From the NCBI RefSeq assembly GCF_005280585.1, contig NZ_SZVO01000010.1, positions 248,001-312,000 on the forward strand: 64,000 bases of DNA, read 5' to 3'. Of the stretch, positions 8,774 through 16,800 are shown in pieces; positions within the stretch are counted from its first letter, which is position 1; every line of letters starts with the position of its first letter. The notes under the pieces were generated by a model. It searched no databases. It was given only the letters and a program-made list of their open reading frames with translations, and was not told where the DNA came from. Source of the DNA: Dyadobacter frigoris (GTDB lineage Bacteria; Bacteroidota; Bacteroidia; Cytophagales; Spirosomataceae). Both the position numbers and the translations under genes were made by a program.

Positions 8774-8884
8774 TTATGCTTCATAGTATCTATAAATTAG
8801 ATAAATGGTTACAAGTGAAACCCCTATTAAAAATACCACCTGAAATCGCATTTTGTATGATAGTTTATTTATAGGAATGTTCAT
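8774..8884 (-). CDS. Possible 36-residue single-pass membrane protein
   Basis: An ATG at 8882-8884 opens a 36-codon frame. Its protein has a short polar N-terminus with lysines, one hydrophobic helix of about 20 residues (VVFLIGVSLVTIYLIY) and a basic/aromatic end (RYYEA). The composition and positive-inside pattern suit a real small membrane protein, but length alone is weak evidence. It is divergent from the sigma-54 response regulator at 9172. Its stop overlaps another ATG in a different frame. Family unknown. Confidence 0.3.
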   Translation of the reverse strand: MNIPINKLSYKMRFQVVFLIGVSLVTIYLIYRYYEA

Positions 8885-9171
8885 TTTGTATTATGCTTTG
8901 CAAAAAAGTACGGTTTTCCGGAGCAATCTCTACCTACCGTGTAAGAAAATTACCTATCCTTCAAATTAATTGACTTTCTTGCTCCGTTTGACGTAAATTC
9001 GCTCAATTGATCAGCTTCATGTTATTTGCCAAAAATAGATTACTTTTCATATCAATTGTCTGACTTATCTGCCGAAATGTTTTGTACCAGGCGCCAGCAC
9101 TTTCGACCTTAAATACTATTAGCTATAAAGTTACATTAGATCGTAAAGCATTAAAATTCCTTCCAAATCTC

Positions 9172-10647
9172 ATGAAAACCGAATCCGAAAAATCAAAAAA
9201 CACCATTCTGATCGTTGACGACACGCCTGCCAACATCAGTATTTTGTTTGACGTACTCTCAAAAGCGGGTTATAAGGTTCTGGTCGCTACTGATGGAAAA
9301 AGTGCTATTGAACAGGCAAAATATGCTTTACCGGATCTTATTCTTCTGGATGTGATGATGCCCGGAATGAGCGGATTTGAGACCTGCCGTCAGTTAAAAA
9401 CCCATATTGCTACGGAGCCGATTCCTGTCATTTTTATGACGGCCCTTACAGAGACCGTAAACAAGATTAATGGTTTCAATATGGGTGCGGTGGATTACAT
9501 CACCAAACCTTTCGAAATCCACGAAGTCCAGTCCCGTATTGGAACACACCTGGCACTGGCAAATCTCAGACAAAAACTGGAACAATTGGTGACTGAAAGA
9601 ACAGCAGATCTGAATAAGGCGCTCACCGAGGTGGAACAACTCAAAGATCAGCTGCAGGCGGAAAATGTATATCTCAAAGAAGAAATAAAGCAATCCAAAA
9701 ATCCGGATGATATTATCAGCCAAAGCAAGATCTTTGAAAAAGTTTTGACCAAAATCAAACAGGTTGCCCCAACTAACAGTACTGTTCTGATCACAGGAGA
9801 ATCCGGCACAGGAAAAGAATTACTTGCCCGGGCCGTACATAATCTGAGCGGAAGAAAAAACCGTCCTTTGATCAAACTCAATTGTGCAGCTTTACCGGCA
9901 AGTCTGATTGAGAGTGAGTTATTCGGACATGAAAAAGGATCATTCACGGGAGCAACTGCGCAGAAATCCGGACGTTTCGAACTTGCAGATGGTGGAACTA
10001 TATTTCTGGACGAAATTGGCGAAATGCCACTGGAATTACAGGCAAAGTTACTTCGGGTATTGCAGGAAGGTGAATTTGAACGGGTGGGCAGTACCAAAAC
10101 ATTGAAAGTGAATGTCCGCGTCATCGCCGCTACGAACCGAGACCTGGAAAAAGAAATTACCGAGCAGCGCTTTCGAGAAGACCTTTATTATCGCCTGAAC
10201 GTATTTCCTGTTTTCAGCATTCCGCTACGCGAGAGGAAGGAAGACATTCCTTTGCTGGTCAGGTATTTCTGTCAGAAACATGGAACAGAACAAGGCAAAG
10301 TAATTGATCAGATTCCTCAGAAAGCGATCGATATGCTGACTTCCTACCATTGGCCGGGTAACATCCGTGAACTGGAAAATGTGGTAGAGCGCTCCATCAT
10401 CATGTCGCCCGGCAGAACGCTGATACTCGATGACTGGTCGCCACGAAAGCCTGTTGCAGCAGCCAAAGGAAATATGATGACCATGGAAGAATGTGAAAGG
10501 GAACACATCATCCATGTACTTGAAAAAACCCTTTGGAAAGTAAGCGGGAAAAACGGGGCCGCACAAATTCTTGACATGATTCCCACAACGCTTGACTCCA
10601 GAATGCGAAAACTCGGAATCAAAAAACCTGATCAATTCACGCTTTAA
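9172..10647 (+). CDS. Sigma-54-dependent response regulator (NtrC type)
   Basis: I take MKTESEKSK at 9172 as the start, giving 491 residues. An upstream in-frame start at 9082 would add an unlikely leader. A receiver domain comes first (acid pair D16-D17, phospho-acceptor D60 in LILLDVMMPG, K112 in TKPF). A coiled-coil linker follows at about 130-175. The AAA+ sigma-54 interaction domain has Walker A GESGTGKE at 209-216, GSFTGA at 256-261 in place of the usual GAFTGA, and Walker B TIFLDEIGEM. A Fis-type helix-turn-helix closes the protein. Phosphorylation would switch on ATP-driven opening of sigma-54 promoters. No kinase is adjacent. The hybrid kinase at 16801-20688 is a distant candidate. 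Confidence 0.9.
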   Translation: MKTESEKSKNTILIVDDTPANISILFDVLSKAGYKVLVATDGKSAIEQAKYALPDLILLDVMMPGMSGFETCRQLKTHIATEPIPVIFMTALTETVNKINGFNMGAVDYITKPFEIHEVQSRIGTHLALANLRQKLEQLVTERTADLNKALTEVEQLKDQLQAENVYLKEEIKQSKNPDDIISQSKIFEKVLTKIKQVAPTNSTVLITGESGTGKELLARAVHNLSGRKNRPLIKLNCAALPASLIESELFGHEKGSFTGATAQKSGRFELADGGTIFLDEIGEMPLELQAKLLRVLQEGEFERVGSTKTLKVNVRVIAATNRDLEKEITEQRFREDLYYRLNVFPVFSIPLRERKEDIPLLVRYFCQKHGTEQGKVIDQIPQKAIDMLTSYHWPGNIRELENVVERSIIMSPGRTLILDDWSPRKPVAAAKGNMMTMEECEREHIIHVLEKTLWKVSGKNGAAQILDMIPTTLDSRMRKLGIKKPDQFTL

Positions 10648-10657
10648 AAAGATTTTC

Positions 10658-10675
10658 ACGAAATATCGGAAATTT
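10658..10675 (+). repeat. 18-base motif shared with 20863-20880
   Basis: ACGAAATATCGGAAATTT occurs here, between the sigma-54 regulator and the TANGO2-like gene, and again exactly upstream of the hybrid sensor kinase. It can be read as a tandem CGAAATAT / CGGAAATT. A shared regulator-binding site is the simplest reading, but unproven. Confidence 0.4.
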
Positions 10676-10790
10676 AACCAAGCCTAATAATTTGTAATTT
10701 AGATTTAAATTATTGATTTTAAGATATTTAACCAAATAAAAATCTGAGGTATAGCAATTGATACACCTTATTAAAAAAAAGGTAATCAAT

Positions 10791-11510
10791 ATGTGTACAG
10801 TTAGCTATCTTCCGGGCCAAAGTGGTTTTATTCTTACCTCCAGCAGGGACGAGAGAATTACCCGTCCTGCCGCCAAACTTTCAGGACCTGTTATCATTCA
10901 TGATCATGAGGTTACATTTCCGAAAGATCCGCAAGGTCATGGTAGCTGGATCGCCAGTTCAAAAACCCGGACTGTTTGTCTGCTCAACGGGGCTTTTACA
11001 GCACACCACCCCAAGCCGCCTTACAAGCACAGCCGTGGACTCGTGGTACTTCATGCCTTCAATTATTTTACAATCCAAAATTTCATATCTGCCTACGATT
11101 TCACAGGGTTGGAGCCATTTACGCTCCTTCTCGTCGAAATCGGGGAATTGTTCGTCCTGCGCTGGGATGGTAGCAAGTTGTTTGCAACAGAGCTGAATGC
11201 CTCTCAACCTCAAATCTGGTCGTCTGCAACACTTTATTCCCCCGAAATCATTAAGGCAAGACAAATTTGGTTCAGGCAATGGCTCAACGCTCCAGAGGAT
11301 TTATCCCTGGAAAGCATCCGAAATTTTCACAAGACGGCCGGAGCAGGCGATCCTGAAAACGCTGTACTCATGCAGCGAGGTGATCAGTATGCAACGGTAA
11401 GCCTCACAAGTGTTGTCCGCTCGGAAAACCGGATGGAAATGACTTACGAAGACCTTATTCATTCCAAACTGACCCATCAAAAACTATCGCACGCTTATGT
11501 ATCCAATTGA
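10791..11510 (+). CDS. TANGO2/NRDE family protein
   Basis: Starting at MCTVSYLPG gives 239 residues. Family members begin Met-Cys, with Cys2 in the position of an Ntn-hydrolase nucleophile, which decides this start over the longer frame at 10758. The family signature appears as SRDE (SSRDERITRPA) near residue 20 rather than NRDE, followed by DPQGHGSWIA and TVCLLNGAF. TANGO2 relatives occur from bacteria to man and have been linked to CoA, lipid or haem handling. The biochemical activity is unsettled. It is the first gene of a same-strand cluster and overlaps the following ATP-grasp gene by 14 bases, so the two are translationally linked. Confidence 0.85.
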   Translation: MCTVSYLPGQSGFILTSSRDERITRPAAKLSGPVIIHDHEVTFPKDPQGHGSWIASSKTRTVCLLNGAFTAHHPKPPYKHSRGLVVLHAFNYFTIQNFISAYDFTGLEPFTLLLVEIGELFVLRWDGSKLFATELNASQPQIWSSATLYSPEIIKARQIWFRQWLNAPEDLSLESIRNFHKTAGAGDPENAVLMQRGDQYATVSLTSVVRSENRMEMTYEDLIHSKLTHQKLSHAYVSN

Positions 11511-12600
11511 ACTGACTGCACCTGAAACCAGAAAAAAGGAGGTTTCAGCGGGTAAAATAAAGAATTTTAAACCTGCTAAAAACGCCCGTTTAATACGGCT
11601 AAAAAGCTGGGAGTACTGGCCTTTTTCGGTTGTTTATATTCCTGTTTTTATCTATTGGCTCTGGCTTTCGATCAAGGCACGATCCTTCTTTTTTTTCTCA
11701 GCCTCCAATCCTTCCATTGAGTCGGGTGGTATGCTTGGGGAATCCAAAATTGACATTCTCGATTTGATCGATGATGGTTACAAACCGGTAACGGTATTTA
11801 TTAAACGCGGATCAAATCCCGACCTGCTAGGCTGCAAGCTTAACTTTGCCGAAATGAATTTTCCGGTAATAGCCAAACCAAATGCAGGTGAGCGCGGCTG
11901 GCGGGTTGAAAAAATCGTTGACATGGAAGCTTTGGAAGCGTACCATCAAACAAGTCCAATAGATTATCTCATTCAGGAATATGTGGACTACCCGCTTGAA
12001 CTGGGCGTTTTTTATTACCGTATGCCCGATCAGCAAAAAGGGACCATATCTTCCATTGTACAAAAAGAATTTCTCAGTGTGACAGGAAACGGTTTTGATA
12101 GCCTCGCAGATCTCATTTTAGCCAATGACCGCGCCGTTTTGCAATGGGATTTGTTGAAAGTAAAATACGCAGCTTTGTTATCATTTGTATTGCCAGACGA
12201 GGAAAAAATGACATTGGTATCGATCGGAAACCATTGCCTGGGCACCAAATTCCTGAATGCAAACCACCTGATAACCCCGGAACTCACGGCCGTTTTCGAC
12301 CATATCAGCACGCAAATTGATGGCTTTTATTTTGGAAGATATGATCTCAGATGCACAAACCTGAAAGATCTTTATCTGGGGAAAAATATAAAAATCATGG
12401 AGTTAAACGGTGCCGGAGCAGAACCCGCACACATTTATGATCCGGGCTTTTCCATTCTGGAAGGCTGGAAAGTGCTTTTGCATCACTGGCATATACTCTA
12501 TAAAATCAGCAGCTTCAATCACAAAAACGGCGTTGCTTACATGACTTTCAGGGAAGCAAAAACCATTTTAAAACGTATCAAAAAAGACAAACAATTTTGA
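11497..12600 (+). CDS. ATP-grasp ligase-like protein (D-Ala-D-Ala ligase superfamily)
   Basis: This 367-residue protein has a hydrophobic segment near residues 45-65 (YIPVFIYWLWLSIKA) that may anchor it to the membrane. The ATP-grasp fold follows, with FPVIAKPNAGERGWRVEKI as the ATP-binding lysine/glycine loop, YLIQEYVDYPLELGVFYY as the central strand, and KIMELNGAGAEPAHIYDP as the Mg-binding Asn/Glu end. Such enzymes join a carboxylate to an amine or thiol through an acyl-phosphate. The substrate is not evident. It overlaps the TANGO2 gene on one side and is two bases from the LysE-type exporter on the other, suggesting that its product is exported or that the three act together. Confidence 0.8.
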   Translation: MYPIELTAPETRKKEVSAGKIKNFKPAKNARLIRLKSWEYWPFSVVYIPVFIYWLWLSIKARSFFFFSASNPSIESGGMLGESKIDILDLIDDGYKPVTVFIKRGSNPDLLGCKLNFAEMNFPVIAKPNAGERGWRVEKIVDMEALEAYHQTSPIDYLIQEYVDYPLELGVFYYRMPDQQKGTISSIVQKEFLSVTGNGFDSLADLILANDRAVLQWDLLKVKYAALLSFVLPDEEKMTLVSIGNHCLGTKFLNANHLITPELTAVFDHISTQIDGFYFGRYDLRCTNLKDLYLGKNIKIMELNGAGAEPAHIYDPGFSILEGWKVLLHHWHILYKISSFNHKNGVAYMTFREAKTILKRIKKDKQF

Positions 12601-12602
12601 TC

Positions 12603-13220
12603 ATGATGCCAACCTTATATTTAAACTTTTTTATCGGACTGCTTGTCAGTTTTTTAGGCACACTTCCGTTGGGCGTTCTTAATATTACGATCATGGATGT
12701 CTCGCTCAAAAAAGGAATAAATGCTGCGCTGCGTTTTGCCCTGGCGTGCGCTTTGGTGGAATTTGTATACAGTTACATTTCCGTGCAGCTAACCAGGTCG
12801 ATCATCGATTTCCCGGCATTAAAACCAATTACGGAAGTCTTTGCCACAATGACCTTACTAGCCATGGGCATTTATTATATCCAGAAGCAAAACAGTTTGA
12901 CAAAAACCAAACAAAAAACGGTGTCGTCCTTTTATCTGGGAACGTTGCTGAGTATTCTCAATGTCGTGGCCTTCCCATTCTGGATTTTGTATACCACACT
13001 TTTACAGGGTAAGGGACTTGTTGGCATTTCCGGCCAGGGACTGATCGTCATTTATGTGCTTGGCATTTCACTTGGTACCATCGCAGGTCTGCTCCCTTTT
13101 ATCTACGGCAGCCGTTTTCTAACCCGTTTGGTAGCAGTTCACCAGCACCGGATGGATCGTATGATTGGTTCGCTCTTTCTGTTTCTCTCTGCTTGCCAGT
13201 TCATTTCGCTTTGGATATGA
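12603..13220 (+). CDS. LysE-type membrane exporter
   Basis: Starting at the first ATG after the ATP-grasp stop (12603) gives about 205 residues with six predicted membrane helices. The N-terminal segment (FIGLLVSFLGTLPLGVLNIT, then DVSLKKGINAAL) matches the LysE/RhtB-type pattern. LysE proteins export amino acids and related small molecules. The gene is tightly coupled to the ATP-grasp gene, so it probably exports a product or overflow of that pathway. A TTG at 12597 is an alternative start that would overlap the previous gene. Confidence 0.8.
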   Translation: MMPTLYLNFFIGLLVSFLGTLPLGVLNITIMDVSLKKGINAALRFALACALVEFVYSYISVQLTRSIIDFPALKPITEVFATMTLLAMGIYYIQKQNSLTKTKQKTVSSFYLGTLLSILNVVAFPFWILYTTLLQGKGLVGISGQGLIVIYVLGISLGTIAGLLPFIYGSRFLTRLVAVHQHRMDRMIGSLFLFLSACQFISLWI

Positions 13221-13278
13221 TCCAGGCCTGTGAATGATCGTGACCATTTAAAACCCATACATATTTATTAAAATCAAG

Positions 13279-13983
13279 ATGTTATCAACCAGAAATACAG
13301 GCTCATTTGCAGGCATCAAAGTACTGATCACAGCCGGGCCTACACGCGAAGCGATTGATCCCGTAAGGTTTATCAGCAACCATTCCACAGGCAAAATGGG
13401 ATATGCAATAGCAGAAGAATTTTGCGATCGAGGCGCGGAAGTTACACTCATCAGCGGGCCTGTACAGGTAATCACCCAGAATCCTGCGATCCGGGTGGTG
13501 CCGGTAACCAGCGCTGCTCAAATGTATCTGGCTTGCTGCCAACACTTTGCAGAAAATGACATCATCGTACTTTCCGCTGCTGTTGCCGACTATACGCCAA
13601 AGTATGTGGCGAGTCAGAAAATCAAGAAAAAGGATGCCCAGTTCAGTATTGAACTGGTTAAGACCGTGGATATTGCGGCAGAATTGGGGACAAGAAAACA
13701 GCCTGGACAACGGATGATCGGCTTTGCACTGGAAACCGAAAATGAGCTCGAGAACGCCACAAAAAAACTGTATGCTAAAAATCTCGATATGATCGTCCTG
13801 AATTCATTACAGGATCCTGGCGCAGGATTTGGCTATGATACTAACCGGATTACCATTCTAAATCGCGACGGCTTGATCAAAAGTTTTGAGTTAAAAGACA
13901 AAAAAGAAGTCGCTAGCGATATTGTAAATAGCATTGAACTGCCTGTTTTGGAGCAAAAGGAACAGTACATTTTTTTGTCTTAA
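13279..13983 (+). CDS. Stand-alone CoaB-type phosphopantothenoylcysteine ligase domain
   Basis: This 234-residue protein corresponds to the C-terminal (CoaB, DFP) half of bifunctional CoaBC. It has the nucleotide-binding motif VLITAGPTREAIDPVRFI, then SNHSTGKMGYAIAE, AAVADY, the KIKKKD segment, and MIGFALETE with NSLQDPGAGFGYDTN near the end. The CoaC decarboxylase half is absent. The normal enzyme joins CTP-activated 4'-phosphopantothenate to cysteine in CoA synthesis. A housekeeping coaBC is expected elsewhere, so this may be a specialised copy. It follows the LysE gene by 58 bases and precedes the hydrolase by 3. Confidence 0.85.
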   Translation: MLSTRNTGSFAGIKVLITAGPTREAIDPVRFISNHSTGKMGYAIAEEFCDRGAEVTLISGPVQVITQNPAIRVVPVTSAAQMYLACCQHFAENDIIVLSAAVADYTPKYVASQKIKKKDAQFSIELVKTVDIAAELGTRKQPGQRMIGFALETENELENATKKLYAKNLDMIVLNSLQDPGAGFGYDTNRITILNRDGLIKSFELKDKKEVASDIVNSIELPVLEQKEQYIFLS

Positions 13984-13986
13984 AAG

Positions 13987-14874
13987 ATGGCTCAAAAAAA
14001 CAGAATCAGCCAGAAAGTACTTTCGAAATCAGCAACCGGTGTAGTGGCGGTTCTTAGTTTGCTGTTGTTATCACAATGTATGTCTTTCAGAAAATCAGAT
14101 AAAGAGATTGACGACTATTTTCAGGATTCCGCTCTAAAACCGTCCTTTCATTCCATTAAAACCGGCAACAGAATCATTCATTTTGCCGAAATCGGGCCGG
14201 ATTCATTGCCGCTCGTAGTTTTTGTTCATGGCTCCCCAGGCTCCTGGACGGCTTTTATTGACTTTTTCAAAGATTCAGCCTTATATAATCATGCACATTT
14301 GGTTTCAGTGGACCGACTTGGTTTTGGCAAATCGGGCCTTGGAAAAATGGAAGCCTCCATGCAAAAACAAGCAAAGGCAATTGCAGATGTGATAAAGGCC
14401 GCGGCACCAAATTCGAGTGCCATACTGGTGGGGCATTCACTGGGTGGACCCGTCATTGCCAGGGTCGCCATGGATTATCCCGGGCAGGTTCGGAGCCTGA
14501 TCATCGTAGCCGGTTCAATTGACCCGGATCTTGAAAAGAAAGAATGGTTCCGCCCGATAATAGGCTCATTTCCGATCCGCTATCTTTTACCTGTCGATCT
14601 CGATGTAAGTAACCGGGAGATCAGGCCTTTGAAAGGTGAATTAATACAAATGCTTCCGTTGTGGGCAAATATTCGTCTCCCTGTGATTGTAATTCAGGGC
14701 GAAGTGGATGATCTCGTTCCTCCCGGCAACGCCGATTTTGCTAAACGTATGCTGATCAATGCACCAGTTAAAGTTGAGATGATCCCCGAAATGAACCACT
14801 TTATTCCCTGGAGACGGCCGGATTTCATTCGGGATGCGGTTTTGGAACAGGTGAAAACTCAAAACAATAACTAA
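13987..14874 (+). CDS. Alpha/beta hydrolase, probable lipoprotein
   Basis: This 295-residue protein starts with a lipoprotein-like signal (hydrophobic LSLLLLSQC; Cys near residue 31). It then shows a standard alpha/beta-hydrolase fold: oxyanion segment VFVHGSPGSW, nucleophile elbow GHSLGG, an acid near VIQGEVDDLVPP and the catalytic His in MNHFIPWRR. It would act on an ester, amide or thioester at the cell envelope. It sits 3 bases after the CoaB-type gene and ends the same-strand cluster. The next genes are convergent and AT-rich. Substrate unknown. Confidence 0.85.
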   Translation: MAQKNRISQKVLSKSATGVVAVLSLLLLSQCMSFRKSDKEIDDYFQDSALKPSFHSIKTGNRIIHFAEIGPDSLPLVVFVHGSPGSWTAFIDFFKDSALYNHAHLVSVDRLGFGKSGLGKMEASMQKQAKAIADVIKAAAPNSSAILVGHSLGGPVIARVAMDYPGQVRSLIIVAGSIDPDLEKKEWFRPIIGSFPIRYLLPVDLDVSNREIRPLKGELIQMLPLWANIRLPVIVIQGEVDDLVPPGNADFAKRMLINAPVKVEMIPEMNHFIPWRRPDFIRDAVLEQVKTQNNN

Positions 14875-14954
14875 TGAACATTTCAAATTCTCCTAATCGT
14901 TCTCTATCACTCCTTTTGACAAACAAATTCGAAACGAAATATCTTAGGATTTTT

Positions 14955-15557
14955 TTAGAGACGATAAACCTGATTTCCTGAATACTCCCAAAATTCAAAC
15001 CCAAATGCTTCAATTGACGGATTAGGCATTCTAAGACCGGTGGTCACAGCTGTGCTCAATCTATTGAATGCAGTAGTCGCTGATATGAGCGGAGGTGCCA
15101 TAGACTGCTTATTGAAAAAACAGCACTGCCTCACTGCATGAAGGTTTGCGAAAGTAATTATTGCAGGAACATTCATTATCATAGTTAACGATGCCAATAA
15201 TTGAGAAATTGATTTATTTCTAACTTTGGATTTGGGCTTTCTATCTTTAAGCTCATTCAGCAAAAAATAATTTTGATTTGCTGTATGTACAATTAGGTCA
15301 CACCTTTTTATTCCATTTTGAAATAAACTAGGCAAACCGGTTATGAATTTATCGTAATTAATAATTGTGACATCATACCCATTTATATTTTGATAAGCCG
15401 CCATTCCTGAGCCAGCCAAAGCGTGAATTTGTATTTCTCTATGGGCATCATCTTCTATTTCAAAGTAAACATCATTCGTATTTACGCTAATAGTAGCAGT
15501 TGTAGAAACTGGTAGTCCATAATGAGCTGTAAAATCATTCCTTAATAATATCTCCAT
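14955..15557 (-). CDS. Unrecognised partner of the AAA ATPase
   Basis: This 200-residue protein resembles no family I recognise. It has no signal peptide or clear membrane helix. A mixed alpha/beta N-terminal half holds DVYFEIEDDAHREIQIHALA, the middle holds LIVHTANQNYFLLNELKDRK, and the C-terminal half contains CCFFNKQ. It starts 3 bases after the ATPase stop, so the two are surely one transcript. The base composition is visibly more AT-rich than the flanking genes, as in the ATPase, pointing to joint acquisition. In ATPase-plus-small-protein modules the second gene often carries the effector activity, but no catalytic motif can be named here. Confidence 0.7.
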   Translation of the reverse strand: MEILLRNDFTAHYGLPVSTTATISVNTNDVYFEIEDDAHREIQIHALAGSGMAAYQNINGYDVTIINYDKFITGLPSLFQNGIKRCDLIVHTANQNYFLLNELKDRKPKSKVRNKSISQLLASLTMIMNVPAIITFANLHAVRQCCFFNKQSMAPPLISATTAFNRLSTAVTTGLRMPNPSIEAFGFEFWEYSGNQVYRL

Positions 15558-15560
15558 GTT

Positions 15561-16724
15561 TTAGTCAAGCGCTGCATATTGATCATAAATATTGTTAATA
15601 GTTTCAGAAAGAGGGTTAGTATTTACAAGTCGTTCATTCTGAGCAATCAAGTCTTCCAGCTTTCCATCAACAACCTGGTAAACAGCTAAATTGTCATAAT
15701 TTATTTTCGCTCCATCCGTGAGTTTACCTTTGTCAAAAGACTTTATTAACAAGTTTAAATGGTTGATGATATAAGGACTGTGTGTAGATAAAAACAATTC
15801 AATATCATTATCATTTCTAATGAAGCATTTATTAACCAAATCATTAATTAACTGGCATTGCGCATCAGGAAAAAGACTCAGTTCGGGTTCTTCAATATGT
15901 ATGAATATTTTTTTACTAATTTCACTCAGGTTTTTTATCGCTTTAAAATCGGTCAGGTTGTTCGTATTAGATAAATAATTTAAAACCGACCGATTAAAAG
16001 CATCTTCAAAATTGAAATTTTTAGAAAAATACTGTGCAATCAGCGCTATTGGAACTGAGGTTTGTGTTCCGGAAGAGCTGTTTTTAAAATCGATTTCAAA
16101 AGCGCCTTTTTCCTTTGAAATCGATTGAATCGTATATTTTTTTCCCGAAGTAGTTTTCTTTATAGCGAATTTCAAATTTAAAAACTTCAAATCAAGGTCT
16201 TTTAAACTCTCAGAAGCCAAATCAAAATCTCTGTAAACTTCGTGAAAATAAAACCCCAAATAACCTCCTGTAAATGAAGCTCCTTTGTCTGACCACAATG
16301 GTATTATATTTCTCGTTTCAGAAATAAAACTCACCTTATTAAAATAGATATCTTCCTCTCTTATAAGTTCACTATTGCCAGTTCCACTGAGTTTATTATT
16401 TTTAAATACTATTTGATAAGTATTACCAGATTCGAATTTTGTCGAATAAATGATTTCAGTATCATACTTAATAAATTGCTCAAATCCACAATTTTTTAAA
16501 TATGTTTCCATTCTAAATCTGAACGGAGATTTAGATATCTTGCTGTGTTTTAAGTATGAACGAATATTTTGCATTTTGTATATCCATCTAAACAAAGCAA
16601 TGGCCTTCATCAGCGTACTCTTACCACTGCCTGATTCTCCTATAAGAACTGTAAATGGTTTTACAGTTTCAATATAGATATCCTTTATAGGCCCTAAATT
16701 CTTTATATGTATCGACTCTGTCAT
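15561..16724 (-). CDS. SMC/OLD-like AAA ATPase (AAA_15/AAA_21 type)
   Basis: I start at MTESIHIKNLGPIKD (ATG 16722-16724), giving 387 residues. The longer frame begins at a TTG. Walker A is GESGSGKST at 29-37. An ABC-like signature reads SSSGTQTSVP, Walker B is IFIHIEEPELSLFPDAQ, and the switch His is in LSTHSPYIINHL. The architecture is that of single-chain OLD/RecF-like ATPases found in many phage-defence modules. No TOPRIM nuclease follows, unlike OLD proteins. It is cytosolic, in an operon with the unrecognised gene at 14955-15557, and AT-rich. Defence is inferred from architecture and genomic setting. Confidence 0.85.
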   Translation of the reverse strand: MTESIHIKNLGPIKDIYIETVKPFTVLIGESGSGKSTLMKAIALFRWIYKMQNIRSYLKHSKISKSPFRFRMETYLKNCGFEQFIKYDTEIIYSTKFESGNTYQIVFKNNKLSGTGNSELIREEDIYFNKVSFISETRNIIPLWSDKGASFTGGYLGFYFHEVYRDFDLASESLKDLDLKFLNLKFAIKKTTSGKKYTIQSISKEKGAFEIDFKNSSSGTQTSVPIALIAQYFSKNFNFEDAFNRSVLNYLSNTNNLTDFKAIKNLSEISKKIFIHIEEPELSLFPDAQCQLINDLVNKCFIRNDNDIELFLSTHSPYIINHLNLLIKSFDKGKLTDGAKINYDNLAVYQVVDGKLEDLIAQNERLVNTNPLSETINNIYDQYAALD

Positions 16725-16800
16725 TATTCTGGAATAAATTATTGGCAAAGGTACTTAAATTAATATTTGAAGCACTCATCGTATAATATCATGAATATAT

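Noticed and set aside
8707..8784. 25-codon frame overlapping the end of the small membrane frame
   Set aside because: Too short and without any recognisable feature.
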